Source: JADHLK01 sp038131695 (lineage in GTDB: Bacteria > Pseudomonadota > Alphaproteobacteria > Puniceispirillales > Puniceispirillaceae). From it: a stretch of DNA of 64,000 nt. The notes under the pieces were generated by a model. The model was not told where the DNA came from. It made no database searches and worked only from the letters and a program-made list of their open reading frames with translations. Positions 44,403 through 53,748 of this stretch are shown here, piece after piece. Both the position numbers and the translations under genes were made by a program. The stretch is taken from contig JAYPQA010000014.1 in assembly GCA_038131695.1 (NCBI GenBank), forward strand, positions 1-64,000, read 5' to 3'. The stretch's first letter is position 1; each line of letters opens with the position of its first letter.

Positions 44403-45769
44403 CCGTCTGCCCCATCTGCTGTCATGCCAGCGCTCATCCCGGCAACCATCATGGATTGCAGCCGCAGTGACGGGGCCGAGACCGCCCGCCGCCGGTCTGC
44501 ATCATTGGCCGGTTCCAGCTGCAAGAACATCTCCTTGAGATTGCCGGCGATGGTGGCCTCAGAACAGGGATAGGAGAGTTTCCCCTGCTCAATCCAGAAG
44601 CCTGCGGCCCCGCGCGAATAATCACCGGTGGTCAGGCTGACGGAACTGCCCATTAGCTCGGTCACCAGAAATCCGGCCTCTATCTCGCTGATCATCTGTT
44701 CTTGCGAGACGGCGCCCTCTTCAATCATCAGATTGGACGGGCCAGGCGAGGGCGGGCCGGACAGGGACCGGCCAGCCTGACCGGTCGGTGCCAGCCCCAG
44801 CTGGCCAGCGGTTGCCAGATCCAGAAACCAGCCCTGCAATACCCCATCTTTTATCATCTCGCGGCGGCTGACCGGCAGGCATTCCCCATCAAAGGGGCGC
44901 GAGCCCGGCCCGCGCGGGCGCAGCGGATCATCGACCAGCGTGATCGCCGGGGCGGCAATCGCCTCACCCATGCTGTTTTTCAAAAAGCTGGTGCCGCGCG
45001 CAATCGCCATCCCGTTCAGCGCGCCGGAAAAATGCCCGGCGATAGAGCTGGAGACGCGCTTGTCAAAAATTACCGGAAACTGGCCGGTTGGCGGCTTTTG
45101 TGCGCCCAGCCGGGCCAGCGTGCGCCGGGCCGCAGACCGGCCAATCTCAGCCGGGTCATCCAGATCAGCTGCAAAGACCGCTGAGCTGTAATCATAATCG
45201 CGTTCCATCTGGCCATTTTTTTCCGCCAGCGCAACCACCGAAAAACCAAAGGATGAGCGGCTGTAGCCAGCTGAAAAGCCGTTGCTGGTGGCAATGAAAA
45301 CCTGACTGTGTGAAGCGCTGGCCGACCCGCCCTCGGAATTGGTGATACCGGCCTCGGCGAGCGCGCTGTCTTCAGCGGCCAGAGCCATCTCGGTCAAGGC
45401 TTCACTGGACAGCTCGGTTGCATCAAAAAGGTCAAGCTGCGGCAAATCGCGGGCCAGCTCCTCCGGCCCGGCCAGCCTGGCCCACGGATTGTCCGGGGCC
45501 GCCCTGGCCATGGCCACCGCCCGCCCGGCCAGCTCTTTGAGCACCCCGGCCTCCATCTGGCCGGTCGAGATAGTGGCTGTCTTTTTGCCGACAAAGACCC
45601 GCAGCCCCAGCTGGTAATCCTCTGCCCGCTCTACGGATTCGGTTTTGCCCAGCCGCACCTGGGCTGACAGGCCGGAGCCTTTGGCAAGGGTTATATCTGC
45701 GCCATCCGCCCCGGCGGCACGGGCCGCATCCAGACAGAGGCTGACAAGGTTTTCTTCAAACTTTTCCAT
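44399..45769 (-). CDS. pmbA: PmbA/TldE, partner of the TldD metalloprotease
   Basis: TldD and TldE form a heterodimer that cleaves unfolded peptides; TldE lacks the catalytic metal site. The 456-residue protein has the family pattern: SSFGFSVVALAEKNGQMERDYDYS, cut here to SVVALAEKNGQMERDYD, then VIFDKRVSSSIAGHFSGALNG and a C-terminal FDGE/ISEIEAGFLVTELMG region. No HExxxH is present, as expected. I start at MEKFEEN (45769), 76 bases from the divergent argC; the longer frame to 46102 overlaps argC. The partner tldD is at 52023. Confidence 0.93.
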   Translation of the reverse strand: MEKFEENLVSLCLDAARAAGADGADITLAKGSGLSAQVRLGKTESVERAEDYQLGLRVFVGKKTATISTGQMEAGVLKELAGRAVAMARAAPDNPWARLAGPEELARDLPQLDLFDATELSSEALTEMALAAEDSALAEAGITNSEGGSASASHSQVFIATSNGFSAGYSRSSFGFSVVALAEKNGQMERDYDYSSAVFAADLDDPAEIGRSAARRTLARLGAQKPPTGQFPVIFDKRVSSSIAGHFSGALNGMAIARGTSFLKNSMGEAIAAPAITLVDDPLRPRGPGSRPFDGECLPVSRREMIKDGVLQGWFLDLATAGQLGLAPTGQAGRSLSGPPSPGPSNLMIEEGAVSQEQMISEIEAGFLVTELMGSSVSLTTGDYSRGAAGFWIEQGKLSYPCSEATIAGNLKEMFLQLEPANDADRRRAVSAPSLRLQSMMVAGMSAGMTADGADG

Positions 45770-45845
45770 GTCTATTGAGATAGACCTTGTTTGTCCTGAT
45801 AGCAACTGCTTGCACAAGAACAGCCAAGCGTTTATCACCAAAAGC

Positions 45846-46790
45846 ATGAGCAAACTTGTTTTTATTGACGGGGCGGCCGGAACCACCGGCTTGCAGGTGG
45901 CAGACCGGCTGGCCAGCCGGCAGGATCTGGAACTGCTGATTCTGGATGAGGCGGCCCGCAAGCAGGACGCTGCCCGCCGCGAGGCGATGCAGGCAGCCGA
46001 TATTGCCATATTATGCCTGCCGGATGAGGCCGCCCGCGCCGCCGCCCAGATGGCAGAGGGGCTGTCCGTGCGGCTGATTGATGCCTCCAGCGCGCACCGC
46101 ACCGCTTCTGGCTGGGTCTATGGCTTTGCCGAATTGGAGGCAGACCGGGCCCAGCAGATACAAGCCGCCCGTCTGGTGTCCAATCCGGGCTGTTATCCGA
46201 CCGGCTTTCTGGCGCTCGCCCGGCCGCTGATCCGGGCAGGCTGGCTGGCGGAATCGGCCAGCCTCAGCGTGCCGGCGATCTCTGGCTATACGGGCGGTGG
46301 CAAGGCGCTGATTGAAAAATTTGAGAGCGGCAATGCCCCGCCTGCCTTTGCCTATGCGACCGGCTTGCAGCACAAGCATCTGCCGGAAATGACCCGGCAT
46401 TCCGGCCTCTCCACAGCGCCGATATTCATGCCCTCTGTCGGCGATTTCGCGCAAGGGATGCTGGTCCATTTGCCGCTGCATAAAAGCCAGTTCACCCGCC
46501 CGGTTGATGCGGAGCGCCTGCAGGCCCTCTATGCCGAAGCCTATCAGGATCAGCCGCTGATCAGCGTTGCCGGGGTGGGGGCTTCAGACTGGCTGGAGGA
46601 CGGGTTTTTTGCTGCCACCGCGCTGGCCGGAACGGATCGGCTGGAAATTGCGGTCTTTGCCAATGCGGGCGGGGATCAAGTCTGGCTCTGCGCCCGGCTG
46701 GATAATTTGGGCAAGGGGGCCAGCGGGGCGGCGGTGCAGAATCTTAATCTGATGTTGGGGCTGCCGGCCATGGCCGGGCTGTCCGTGTGA
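45846..46790 (+). CDS. argC: N-acetyl-gamma-glutamyl-phosphate reductase (type 2)
   Basis: ArgC reduces N-acetylglutamyl phosphate with NADPH in arginine synthesis. The 314-residue form is the shorter type 2. It begins FIDGAAGTTGLQVADRL (nucleotide-binding loop), has SSAHRTASGWVYGF and the catalytic Cys in SNPGCYPTG (about residue 116), then SGYTGGGK. His in LQHKHLPEM is the likely general base. ATG 45846 is chosen; the frame extends upstream to 45645 only by running into pmbA. Confidence 0.94.
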   Translation: MSKLVFIDGAAGTTGLQVADRLASRQDLELLILDEAARKQDAARREAMQAADIAILCLPDEAARAAAQMAEGLSVRLIDASSAHRTASGWVYGFAELEADRAQQIQAARLVSNPGCYPTGFLALARPLIRAGWLAESASLSVPAISGYTGGGKALIEKFESGNAPPAFAYATGLQHKHLPEMTRHSGLSTAPIFMPSVGDFAQGMLVHLPLHKSQFTRPVDAERLQALYAEAYQDQPLISVAGVGASDWLEDGFFAATALAGTDRLEIAVFANAGGDQVWLCARLDNLGKGASGAAVQNLNLMLGLPAMAGLSV

Positions 46791-46806
46791 GGCAGGGGAC
46801 AGCCAG

Positions 46807-47559
46807 ATGCAGCCAATAGAGCGGCTGAGCGAGAGACAGCGTGCCTTTGACTACCCCTATCAGGCCCCGCAAGGGGCGTTTGTTGTGCGCGCAGGCCATA
46901 TTGAGAGCTGGGATGGGCGGGTGTCGCTGGACGGGCGGCTGCCGGTCCTGTCGGTTGGCTCGAACCGCGCGCCAGCCCAGCTATTGCGAAAATTCGGGCC
47001 AGCAGCCGAAATACCGGTCAGCCCGGCCCAGCTTCATGAGTGTGATATTTGCCATGTTGCGGCCCTGTCCGGCTATGCGGCGGTTCCGGCCTCTGCCTTT
47101 CCCAGCCCCGGCACCCGGGTGCAGCTGAACATCGCCTGGCTGGATCGGGCCCAGCTGGCGATCATGCACCGCACGGAAACGGTCGGGATTGCCTATGATT
47201 TTGTGCGCTGGGATGCGTCCAGCATCACCCATCTGGCCCCGCAGCTGATCCCCGCCAGCGGCCAGCCTGTCTATGGCTATGCCAGCCGCCAGGGATTTTT
47301 GCAGGATGCGGCCGGGGCGGCGCTCTCGCTGGCGGCGATAACAGCTGAACAGCGCCGTTTCAGCGCGCTGGATCAGGCTGCAGCAATGGCCCGGCTCTGC
47401 CAGCTGGCCGGGGTGTCGCGCCCGTCCAGGCGTGAGGATTGGATCGACCAGCTGCAGGCAGACAGCGCTCTGCGCCAGCAAATTGCCCATTCCATAAGAG
47501 GGCAGGCCCGGCACCCGGAAAACCCGCCCTGGCAGGTGATGACAGATTTGCTGGTCTAG
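46807..47559 (+). CDS. Conserved-looking protein of unknown function
   Basis: A 250-residue protein I do not recognise with confidence. It has no signal peptide or membrane segment. Readable features are LPVLSVGSNRAPAQLLRKFG (about 44-63), an HECDICHVAALSGYAAVPA stretch with two close Cys, a WLDRAQLAIMHRTET segment and a helical C-terminal part. The order of a GSN-type loop, a YAAVPA strand and a later Glu is loosely like gamma-glutamylcyclotransferase folds, but I cannot support that by eye. AGGGGAC precedes the ATG. It lies 16 bases after argC and ends on a CTAG shared with ubiA. Confidence 0.7.
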   Translation: MQPIERLSERQRAFDYPYQAPQGAFVVRAGHIESWDGRVSLDGRLPVLSVGSNRAPAQLLRKFGPAAEIPVSPAQLHECDICHVAALSGYAAVPASAFPSPGTRVQLNIAWLDRAQLAIMHRTETVGIAYDFVRWDASSITHLAPQLIPASGQPVYGYASRQGFLQDAAGAALSLAAITAEQRRFSALDQAAAMARLCQLAGVSRPSRREDWIDQLQADSALRQQIAHSIRGQARHPENPPWQVMTDLLV

Positions 47560-48491
47560 ATAAAAAACCCGGCCAGCAATCCGGCCGTCAGCAGCAGCCC
47601 GGCATCGCGGTTGGATTTGAACAGCTGGCCGGCCAGCTGCGGGTTATCCAGCTTCAGCCGAACTGTCTGCCAGCCCAGATGAAGCCCGGCTGCGGCCCAG
47701 CCCGCCATCCAGACCCCGCTGGCCAGCAGGCCGTAAAAGCCGATCCCCAGAAATCCCCAGCCCAGCAAATAGAACAGCCCGACGGCCGGGCGCACGGCGC
47801 GCCCCAGTGTCAGCGCGGAGGATCGCACCCCGGTCAGCCGGTCATCCGCCATATCCTGAACCGCATAGATGGTATCATAGCCGATCACCCAGAAAATACT
47901 GCCAAACCAGAGCCAGAGGGCCGGAAAACCGGGCCAGTCAGCGGTCACCGCAACCGGCCCCAGCAAGGCGGCCCAGCTAAAGACCAGCCCCAGGACCAGC
48001 TGCGGAAAGCCCATCACGCGCTTGGCCAGCGGATAGAGAAGTATCAAGGGTGTGCTGGCCAGCCCGACAGCCCAGGCTTGCCAGGGAAGCTGCAGCAGCA
48101 CCAGCAAGCCTGCCAGCCCCAGCCCGCCACAAAAGATCAGGGCTGCGCGCACCGAAACGGCTCCGCTGGCCAGCGGCCGGGCAGCGGTGCGGGCTATTTT
48201 CCGGTCTATGCGCCGATCCATCAGATCATTGATGACACAGCCGGCCCCGCGCATCACCACCGCCCCGGCCCAGAACAGGGCCATCATTCTGATCGCTTCG
48301 GACAGCTGGCTTGTGCTGGCCGGGATCGCCCACCAGCCCGGCAACAGCAGCAGCCACCAGCCGATGGGCCGGTCAAACCGGGCCAGCAGGATAAAGCGCT
48401 GCCAGCTTTCCGGCAGACGGCCCCAGAACCCATCAAGGGCAATGTCACTGGCAATATCATTGGCCGGGCTGTTCGGTGTTTTCTCATCCAT
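47556..48491 (-). CDS. ubiA: 4-hydroxybenzoate polyprenyltransferase
   Basis: UbiA attaches the polyprenyl tail to 4-hydroxybenzoate in ubiquinone synthesis. The 311-residue integral membrane protein has both Asp-rich motifs: INDLMDRRIDRKIARTAARP (first, about 88-107) and YDTIYAVQDMADD (second, about 203-215). RPIGWWLLLLPGWW in helix 1 is typical. I start at ATG 48491 (MDEKT); the frame extends upstream to 48665 into rsmE, without support. Confidence 0.95.
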   Translation of the reverse strand: MDEKTPNSPANDIASDIALDGFWGRLPESWQRFILLARFDRPIGWWLLLLPGWWAIPASTSQLSEAIRMMALFWAGAVVMRGAGCVINDLMDRRIDRKIARTAARPLASGAVSVRAALIFCGGLGLAGLLVLLQLPWQAWAVGLASTPLILLYPLAKRVMGFPQLVLGLVFSWAALLGPVAVTADWPGFPALWLWFGSIFWVIGYDTIYAVQDMADDRLTGVRSSALTLGRAVRPAVGLFYLLGWGFLGIGFYGLLASGVWMAGWAAAGLHLGWQTVRLKLDNPQLAGQLFKSNRDAGLLLTAGLLAGFFI

Positions 48492-48604
48492 GCCCCACAG
48501 ATAGCGGCCCGGCGGCCTCTCTGTCCAGCCCCGGCTGTCACAGCGGGCCGCGGGAAAGCAGCTGATGCTTGCCAGCTGCCTTAAAAAAGGGATAGATACA
48601 GCCC

Positions 48605-49354
48605 ATGCAAGGACGGCTTTCAACCATTCGCCTGTTTGTGCCGGATCAGCTGGCCAGCGGCGCACAAATTACGCCCAATGCTGGCCAGAGCCATTATCTG
48701 GTCTCGGTAATGCGCCAGCGTGTTGGCAGCCGGGTCCTGCTGTTCAATGGCCGCGATGGTGGCTGGCTGGCCGAACTGACTGAGGCCGGGCGCAAACAGG
48801 TTCAGCTGGTCTGTCTTGAACAGAAGGCCGCCCAGACAGCCAGCCCGGATATCTGGCTGATCTTTGTGCCGGTCAAACGCGCCCGCCTGGATTTCATCGC
48901 CCAGAAGGCGACTGAGCTGGGCGCGGCAAAAATCTGGCCGGTGCAGTCAGAACGCGGCCAGATAACGCGGCTGAAAGACAGCCGGCTGGAAGCCAATATC
49001 ATTGAGGCAGCTGAGCAGACCGAAAGGCTGGATATTCCCGAATTGGGGCCTTTTATTGCGCTGGACAGGCTGCTGGAGGAGCTGGAGCCGGATCGCTGGC
49101 TGATTTTCTGTGATGAGGCAGAAGCCGGCAGCCCCGGCCTGTCACCTGTCCAGCAGCTGGCGAAAATACGCGGTGACAAGGCTGCGCTGCTGATCGGGCC
49201 GGAGGGCGGGTTCAGCGAGGCGGAGAGAAAAAAAATAAAATCCCGGTCAAAACTCTTGCCGATCACGCTTGGAGGGCGCATATTGCGCGCCGATACCGCC
49301 GCGCTTGCCGCCCTTACCCTTTGGCAAGCCAGCTGCGGTGACTGGAATATCTAG
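48605..49354 (+). CDS. rsmE: 16S rRNA (uracil1498-N3)-methyltransferase
   Basis: RsmE methylates U1498 of 16S rRNA. The 249-residue SPOUT-fold enzyme has an N-terminal PUA-like domain (RLFVPDQL, GQSHYLVSVMRQRVGSRVLLF, cut to HYLVSVMRQRVGSRVLLF) and the SAM knot with KATELGAAKIWPV, IGPEGGFSEAE and ITLGGRILRADTAALAAL. The length and motifs are standard. It is divergent from ubiA. Confidence 0.94.
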   Translation: MQGRLSTIRLFVPDQLASGAQITPNAGQSHYLVSVMRQRVGSRVLLFNGRDGGWLAELTEAGRKQVQLVCLEQKAAQTASPDIWLIFVPVKRARLDFIAQKATELGAAKIWPVQSERGQITRLKDSRLEANIIEAAEQTERLDIPELGPFIALDRLLEELEPDRWLIFCDEAEAGSPGLSPVQQLAKIRGDKAALLIGPEGGFSEAERKKIKSRSKLLPITLGGRILRADTAALAALTLWQASCGDWNI

Positions 49355-49411
49355 CGATCGGCAATTCTGTAAAATTTTACCGGTTTTATTTTGTCAGCCA
49401 GAGAGGGCGTG

Positions 49412-50781
49412 ATGAAAAACTCAAAGCTGTCAGCGGCGCACCAGCCCTTTACAAAAGCCGATATGATCGCCTGGCTGGCGGATCACGCGACCGCCCCACA
49501 GGATTGGCGGATTGGCACTGAGCATGAAAAATTCCTGTTCCGCTCAGCTGATCACAGCCCGGTTCCCTATGAAGGGCCGGACGGGGTTGGCGCGCTGCTT
49601 CAGAGGCTGCTTGACCAGCAGGGTTTTCAGCCAATTCTGGAACAAGGAACGCTTATCGGGCTGAAAGAGGAGGAGGGCGGCTCCATCACGCTGGAGCCGG
49701 GAGGGCAGCTGGAACTGTCCGGGGCGCCGCTGGAAAATTTGCATCAGACCTGTGCCGAAACCGGGCGGCATCTCAAACAGATGCGTGGCGTTACCGAGGC
49801 GCTGGGCCTTGGCATGATCGGGCTGGGTTTTCAGCCGGAATGGCAGCGCGAGGATATTCCCTGGATGCCCAAGGGCCGCTATCGGATCATGCGCGACTAT
49901 ATGCCGAAAAAAGGCGATCTGGGGCTGGATATGATGCTGCGCACCTGCACCGTGCAGGTCAATCTGGATTATGCAGACGAGGCTGATATGCGGCGCAAAT
50001 TCCGCACCGCCCTTGCCTTGCAGCCGGTTGCCTCAGCCCTGTTTGCCAATTCCCCCTTTATTGAGGGGAAGCCTGCGGGCTGGAAATCGGCGAGGGTGCG
50101 TGTCTGGACAGATACCGACCCGGATCGCTGCGGGGTGCCGGACATTGTTTTTGACCCGCAATTCGGCTATGAGGCTTGGGTGGAGTATCTGTTATCCGTG
50201 CCCATGTATTTCCTGCATCGCGGTGACACCTATATTGATGTGGCCGGCCAGTCCTTTGCTGATTTCCTGAAAGGTGATCTGCCCGGCCATGCAGGCGAGA
50301 CGCCGCAGCTGGCAGATTTTGAAGATCATATCACCACCGCCTTTCCCGAGGTTCGGCTGAAAGGCTATCTGGAGATGCGCGGGGCAGACAGCGGCCTGTG
50401 GGAGAATATCTGCGCGCTGCCAGCTTTCTGGGTGGGGCTGCTTTATGATGAGACAGCCCTTGAGGAGGCAGCGGCCCTGGCCGCCCCGCTGGGGCTGCTG
50501 ATGTTGAGGCTGGCTGGATTTCAGCAGCCCGCGACGGGCTGCAGGGGCAGCTGGGCAGCTATGAGATGCACAAGCTGGCAGACCAGCTGCTGGCGATTGC
50601 CGGGGGCGGGTTGCAGCGCCGCGCCAGAACCAACAATGAGGGTCAGGATGAGAGCATCTTCCTGGCCCCCTTGCAGCAAATCGTAAAAAGTGGCGAGACC
50701 CGGGCCGATATGCTGCTGCGTCTCTATCACGGGGCGTGGGCAGAGGATATTACCCCGCTTTATACCCGTTTCAACTATTAG
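49412..50781 (+). CDS. gshA: Glutamate-cysteine ligase (plant/alphaproteobacterial type), one frameshift
   Basis: GshA makes gamma-glutamylcysteine, the first step to glutathione. The protein, about 456 residues when restored, carries IGTEHEKFLF (substrate Glu site), LEPGGQLELSGAPLENLHQT, MPKGRYRIMRDYMPKKG and MLRTCTVQVNLDY. The frame breaks in the GGGG near 50491-50494. Adding one base leads to ISAARDGLQGQLGSYEMHKL and LARTNNEG-type ending (RRARTNNEGQDES), normal for this family; the length is one base short of a multiple of three. ATG 49412 is chosen after AGAGAGGG; a TTG 21 bases upstream is also in frame. ChaC at 24543 would break down its end product. Confidence 0.9.
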
Positions 50782-50826
50782 GCCTTTTTGTCCAAACCGG
50801 ACAATGTCGGGCAGAGGTGAGAGATC

Positions 50827-52026
50827 ATGGTAGCCCTGCTGCTAGTTGTATTTGTGAATTTTATCGGTATCGGCGCGCTGATCCCGGTGCTGCCCTTTGC
50901 GGTGATTGAGGAGCTGGGCTATTCGGAAACGGTGATGACCGCCCTCTTGGCCAGCTTTGCGCTGGCCATGTTTGTCGGCAATCCGCTGCAGGGCAGGCTG
51001 TCTGATTTCACCGGTCGCAAGCGGATTTTGCTGCTGGCTCTGGCGGTGAATGTGGCGGCCAATATCTGGTTTGCCTTTTCCGAGGATATTGTCAGCCTGT
51101 TTGTGGCCCGCATTCTGGCTGGTCTGGCGGCTGGCAATATGGGGGTTATTCAGGCGATGATCGCCGATCGCAGCAGCCCGGACCAGCGCGCCCGGCTGAT
51201 GGGCTATATGGGCGCGGCGGTCGGGGCCGGATTTGTGCTGGGCCCGGCGATTGGCGGGCTGTTCAGCGGTATCGGCAGTGGCCCTATCTACCAGACACCT
51301 TTTTTGATCGCGGCCGGCTTTGGCCTGCTGGCCATGTTGCTGTGCTTTCGGCTGGAGGAAACCGCCCCGGACCAGGGTGATGGCGCGGGGGCCTCACCGG
51401 CCGACAGGCCGCGCCTGTTTGGCCGGCTGGCAGAGCTGCTGGCCGGGCCGCTGGGTCTGTTTGCGCTGGGATTTTTCTTCTTCAATCTGGGTTTTGCCCA
51501 GGTAGAGGCCTCTTTTGTGCTGCTGGTGCGGGACTGGCTGGGTTTTGGCGCGCGCGAGACGGGCTGGTTGTTTGCCTGGGTTGGTTTTTGTATCATTTTG
51601 GTGCAGGGCGGCTTGATCGGGCGGGTGGTGGTGCTGCTGGGTGAGATGGCGACGGCGCGTTTTGGGGCGCGGCTGCTTTTTTGCGGCCAGCTCTCTACGG
51701 TTCTGTTTGCCAGCCTCGGCCTGCTCTCGCAGCTGCCAGCCCTGCTGCTCCTGGGGCTTTGCACGACGATGATTTGCTGCGGCTTTGCCTTTACCAACCC
51801 GACCCTGTCCTCGGCCTCCTCGCGGCTGGCCCGCCAGGGTGAGATGGGCGGCTCGCTGGGGCTGGTTCAGGGGTTTGGATCGCTGGGCCAGGTTATCGGT
51901 CTCAGCATTGCCGGGCCGTTTTATGCCTTTGGGGGCAGCGCCTTTAATTTTGGCTTTGCAGCGCTGATCACCCTGTTCTTGCTGGCGGTTATCCTGTTGC
52001 TGGGCCGGCGCATCGCAGCTGCCTAG
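50827..52026 (+). CDS. MFS transporter (DHA1/TetA-like)
   Basis: A 399-residue, 12-helix major facilitator protein with GRLSDFTGRKRILLL in the helix 2-3 loop and RILAGLAAGNMGVIQAMIAD in helix 4-5, plus AVGAGFVLGPAIGGLF in helix 5 (the drug/proton antiporter motif). It resembles TetA-type drug efflux pumps, but the substrate is not known. AGAGGTGAGAG precedes the ATG. It ends on a CTAG shared with tldD. Confidence 0.87.
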   Translation: MVALLLVVFVNFIGIGALIPVLPFAVIEELGYSETVMTALLASFALAMFVGNPLQGRLSDFTGRKRILLLALAVNVAANIWFAFSEDIVSLFVARILAGLAAGNMGVIQAMIADRSSPDQRARLMGYMGAAVGAGFVLGPAIGGLFSGIGSGPIYQTPFLIAAGFGLLAMLLCFRLEETAPDQGDGAGASPADRPRLFGRLAELLAGPLGLFALGFFFFNLGFAQVEASFVLLVRDWLGFGARETGWLFAWVGFCIILVQGGLIGRVVVLLGEMATARFGARLLFCGQLSTVLFASLGLLSQLPALLLLGLCTTMICCGFAFTNPTLSSASSRLARQGEMGGSLGLVQGFGSLGQVIGLSIAGPFYAFGGSAFNFGFAALITLFLLAVILLLGRRIAAA

Positions 52027-53462
52027 CCAGCCTGGGTGCCGCCGACCGTGATGCCGGACATCCGCAGGCTGGGCTGGCCAACCCCGACTGGCACGGACTG
52101 GCCGGACTTGCCGCAAGTGCCCACCCCGTCATCCAGTTTCAGATCATTGCCGATCATGCTGATCCGGCGCATCGCTTCCGGCCCGTTGCCGATCAGCGTG
52201 GCCCCCTTGACCGGGGCGGTGATTTTGCCATCCTCGATCAGATAGGCTTCGGAGGCGGCAAAGACAAATTTGCCAGAGGTAATATCCACCTGGCCGCCGC
52301 CAAAATTCACCGCATAGAGCCCTTTTTTGACAGATTCGATAATCTCTTGCGGATCCTGGCTGCCTGCTTCCATGAAGGTGTTGGTCATGCGCGGCATCGG
52401 CAGGCTGGCATAGGATTCGCGCCGCCCGTTTCCGGTCGGCTCCACCCCCATCAGCCGGGCATTCTGGCGATCCTGCATATAGCCTTTGAGAATCCCGTCC
52501 TCGATCAGCACATTGCGGGCCGAGCGGGTGCCCTCATCATCCATGCTGAGCGATCCGCGTCGGTCTGCAAAAGTGCCATCATCCACAATCGTCACCCCGC
52601 GCGCTGCCACCTGTTCGCCGATTTTGCCGGAAAAAACAGAAGTTCCCTTGCGGTTGAAATCCCCTTCCAGACCGTGCCCGACCGCCTCATGCAGCATGAC
52701 GCCCGGCCAGCCCGGCCCCAAAACCACTTCCATCTCACCAGCCGGGGCGGCGACAGACTCCAGCCCCAGCAGGGCCAGCCGCAAGGCTTCCTTGATTTGT
52801 TTTTGCCAATTTTGCGGACGCATATACTGATCAAACAGCACCCGCCCGCCAGCGCCGCTGGAGCCGGTTTCCATGCGGCCATCCTGTTCCACCATGACCG
52901 CGACATTCAGCCGGACCAGCGGGCGGATATCTGCGGCCTGCCAGCCATCAGGCCGGACAAGGCGCACCGCCTGCCAGGACCCGGCCAGCGACAGCGATAC
53001 CTGTTTGACCCGCGGATCAAGCGCGCGGGCATAGCTGTCCATTTCCTGCAACAGCGCAACTTTTGTCTCAAAAGGGGTTTCTTCGAGCGGGTTGTCATCT
53101 GTATAGAGCGGCTGGTTGGCTGCCCCGCCCGGCGGCAGCGCCAGCACGCCGCCATGACCGGAGGCAACAGACCGCACCGCCTCAGCCGCGCGCGTCAGGG
53201 CCATCTGGCTTACCTCACCGGCATGGGCAAAGCCGTCTGCCTCTCCGGCAATGGCCCGCAGGCCAAACCCGCTGGACTGATCATAGCTGGCATTGCGCAG
53301 ATGCCCGTCATCAAAGCTCAGCATTTCGGAATGGCGCATTTCCAGAAACAGATCGCCGTCATCCGCCCCGGCCAGCGCTTCGGATACCAGCGCTTGTGTC
53401 TGGTCCGCGTCCAGCCCGGTGCGGGAAAAGAAAATATCATCTGTGCGGTAAAGTGCATCCAT
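52023..53462 (-). CDS. tldD: TldD metalloprotease
   Basis: TldD is the zinc-bearing half of the TldD/TldE protease. The 479-residue protein has HEAVGHGLEGDF (HExxxH, about residue 255) and the C-terminal Cys-containing VGTCGKSGQSVPVGVGQPSLRM, cut to GTCGKSGQSVPVGVGQPSL. FADRRGSLSMDDEGT and the block RESYASLPMPRMTNT are further signatures. I start at ATG 53462 (MDALYR), since the extension to 53549 has no similarity. It is divergent from coxB, a gene order frequent in alphaproteobacteria. Confidence 0.95.
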   Translation of the reverse strand: MDALYRTDDIFFSRTGLDADQTQALVSEALAGADDGDLFLEMRHSEMLSFDDGHLRNASYDQSSGFGLRAIAGEADGFAHAGEVSQMALTRAAEAVRSVASGHGGVLALPPGGAANQPLYTDDNPLEETPFETKVALLQEMDSYARALDPRVKQVSLSLAGSWQAVRLVRPDGWQAADIRPLVRLNVAVMVEQDGRMETGSSGAGGRVLFDQYMRPQNWQKQIKEALRLALLGLESVAAPAGEMEVVLGPGWPGVMLHEAVGHGLEGDFNRKGTSVFSGKIGEQVAARGVTIVDDGTFADRRGSLSMDDEGTRSARNVLIEDGILKGYMQDRQNARLMGVEPTGNGRRESYASLPMPRMTNTFMEAGSQDPQEIIESVKKGLYAVNFGGGQVDITSGKFVFAASEAYLIEDGKITAPVKGATLIGNGPEAMRRISMIGNDLKLDDGVGTCGKSGQSVPVGVGQPSLRMSGITVGGTQAG

Positions 53463-53748
53463 TTTGATTTTGGCCTTTTTGCAAAAATAAAAAGCCGCGC
53501 CCGTCGCGGGCATCCGGCGGTTTTCCTTCCCTTGTGATAATGGGCGCAACCGGCCAGTTTTTCAAGCTCTGCGCCTGCTTTTTACCTGCTGGAAAAAACC
53601 GGGATAAATACAGCGCGACAGGCGGTCGCATGGGGCTTTTCACAGGCGGTAAAAGAGTCTAGAAGTAACGCTTGAAGATATCTTACTCCGGGGTCGTCCG
53701 GCCGATGGGCGCAGCGCCCCGGAATATGTCGTCAAGGGGGACAAAAGC

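Noticed and set aside
53600..53748. Hairpin GGGCGC/GCGCCC (53707-53719) before coxB as a regulatory element
   Set aside because: The stem is short with almost no loop and lacks further support; I keep it only as a remark.
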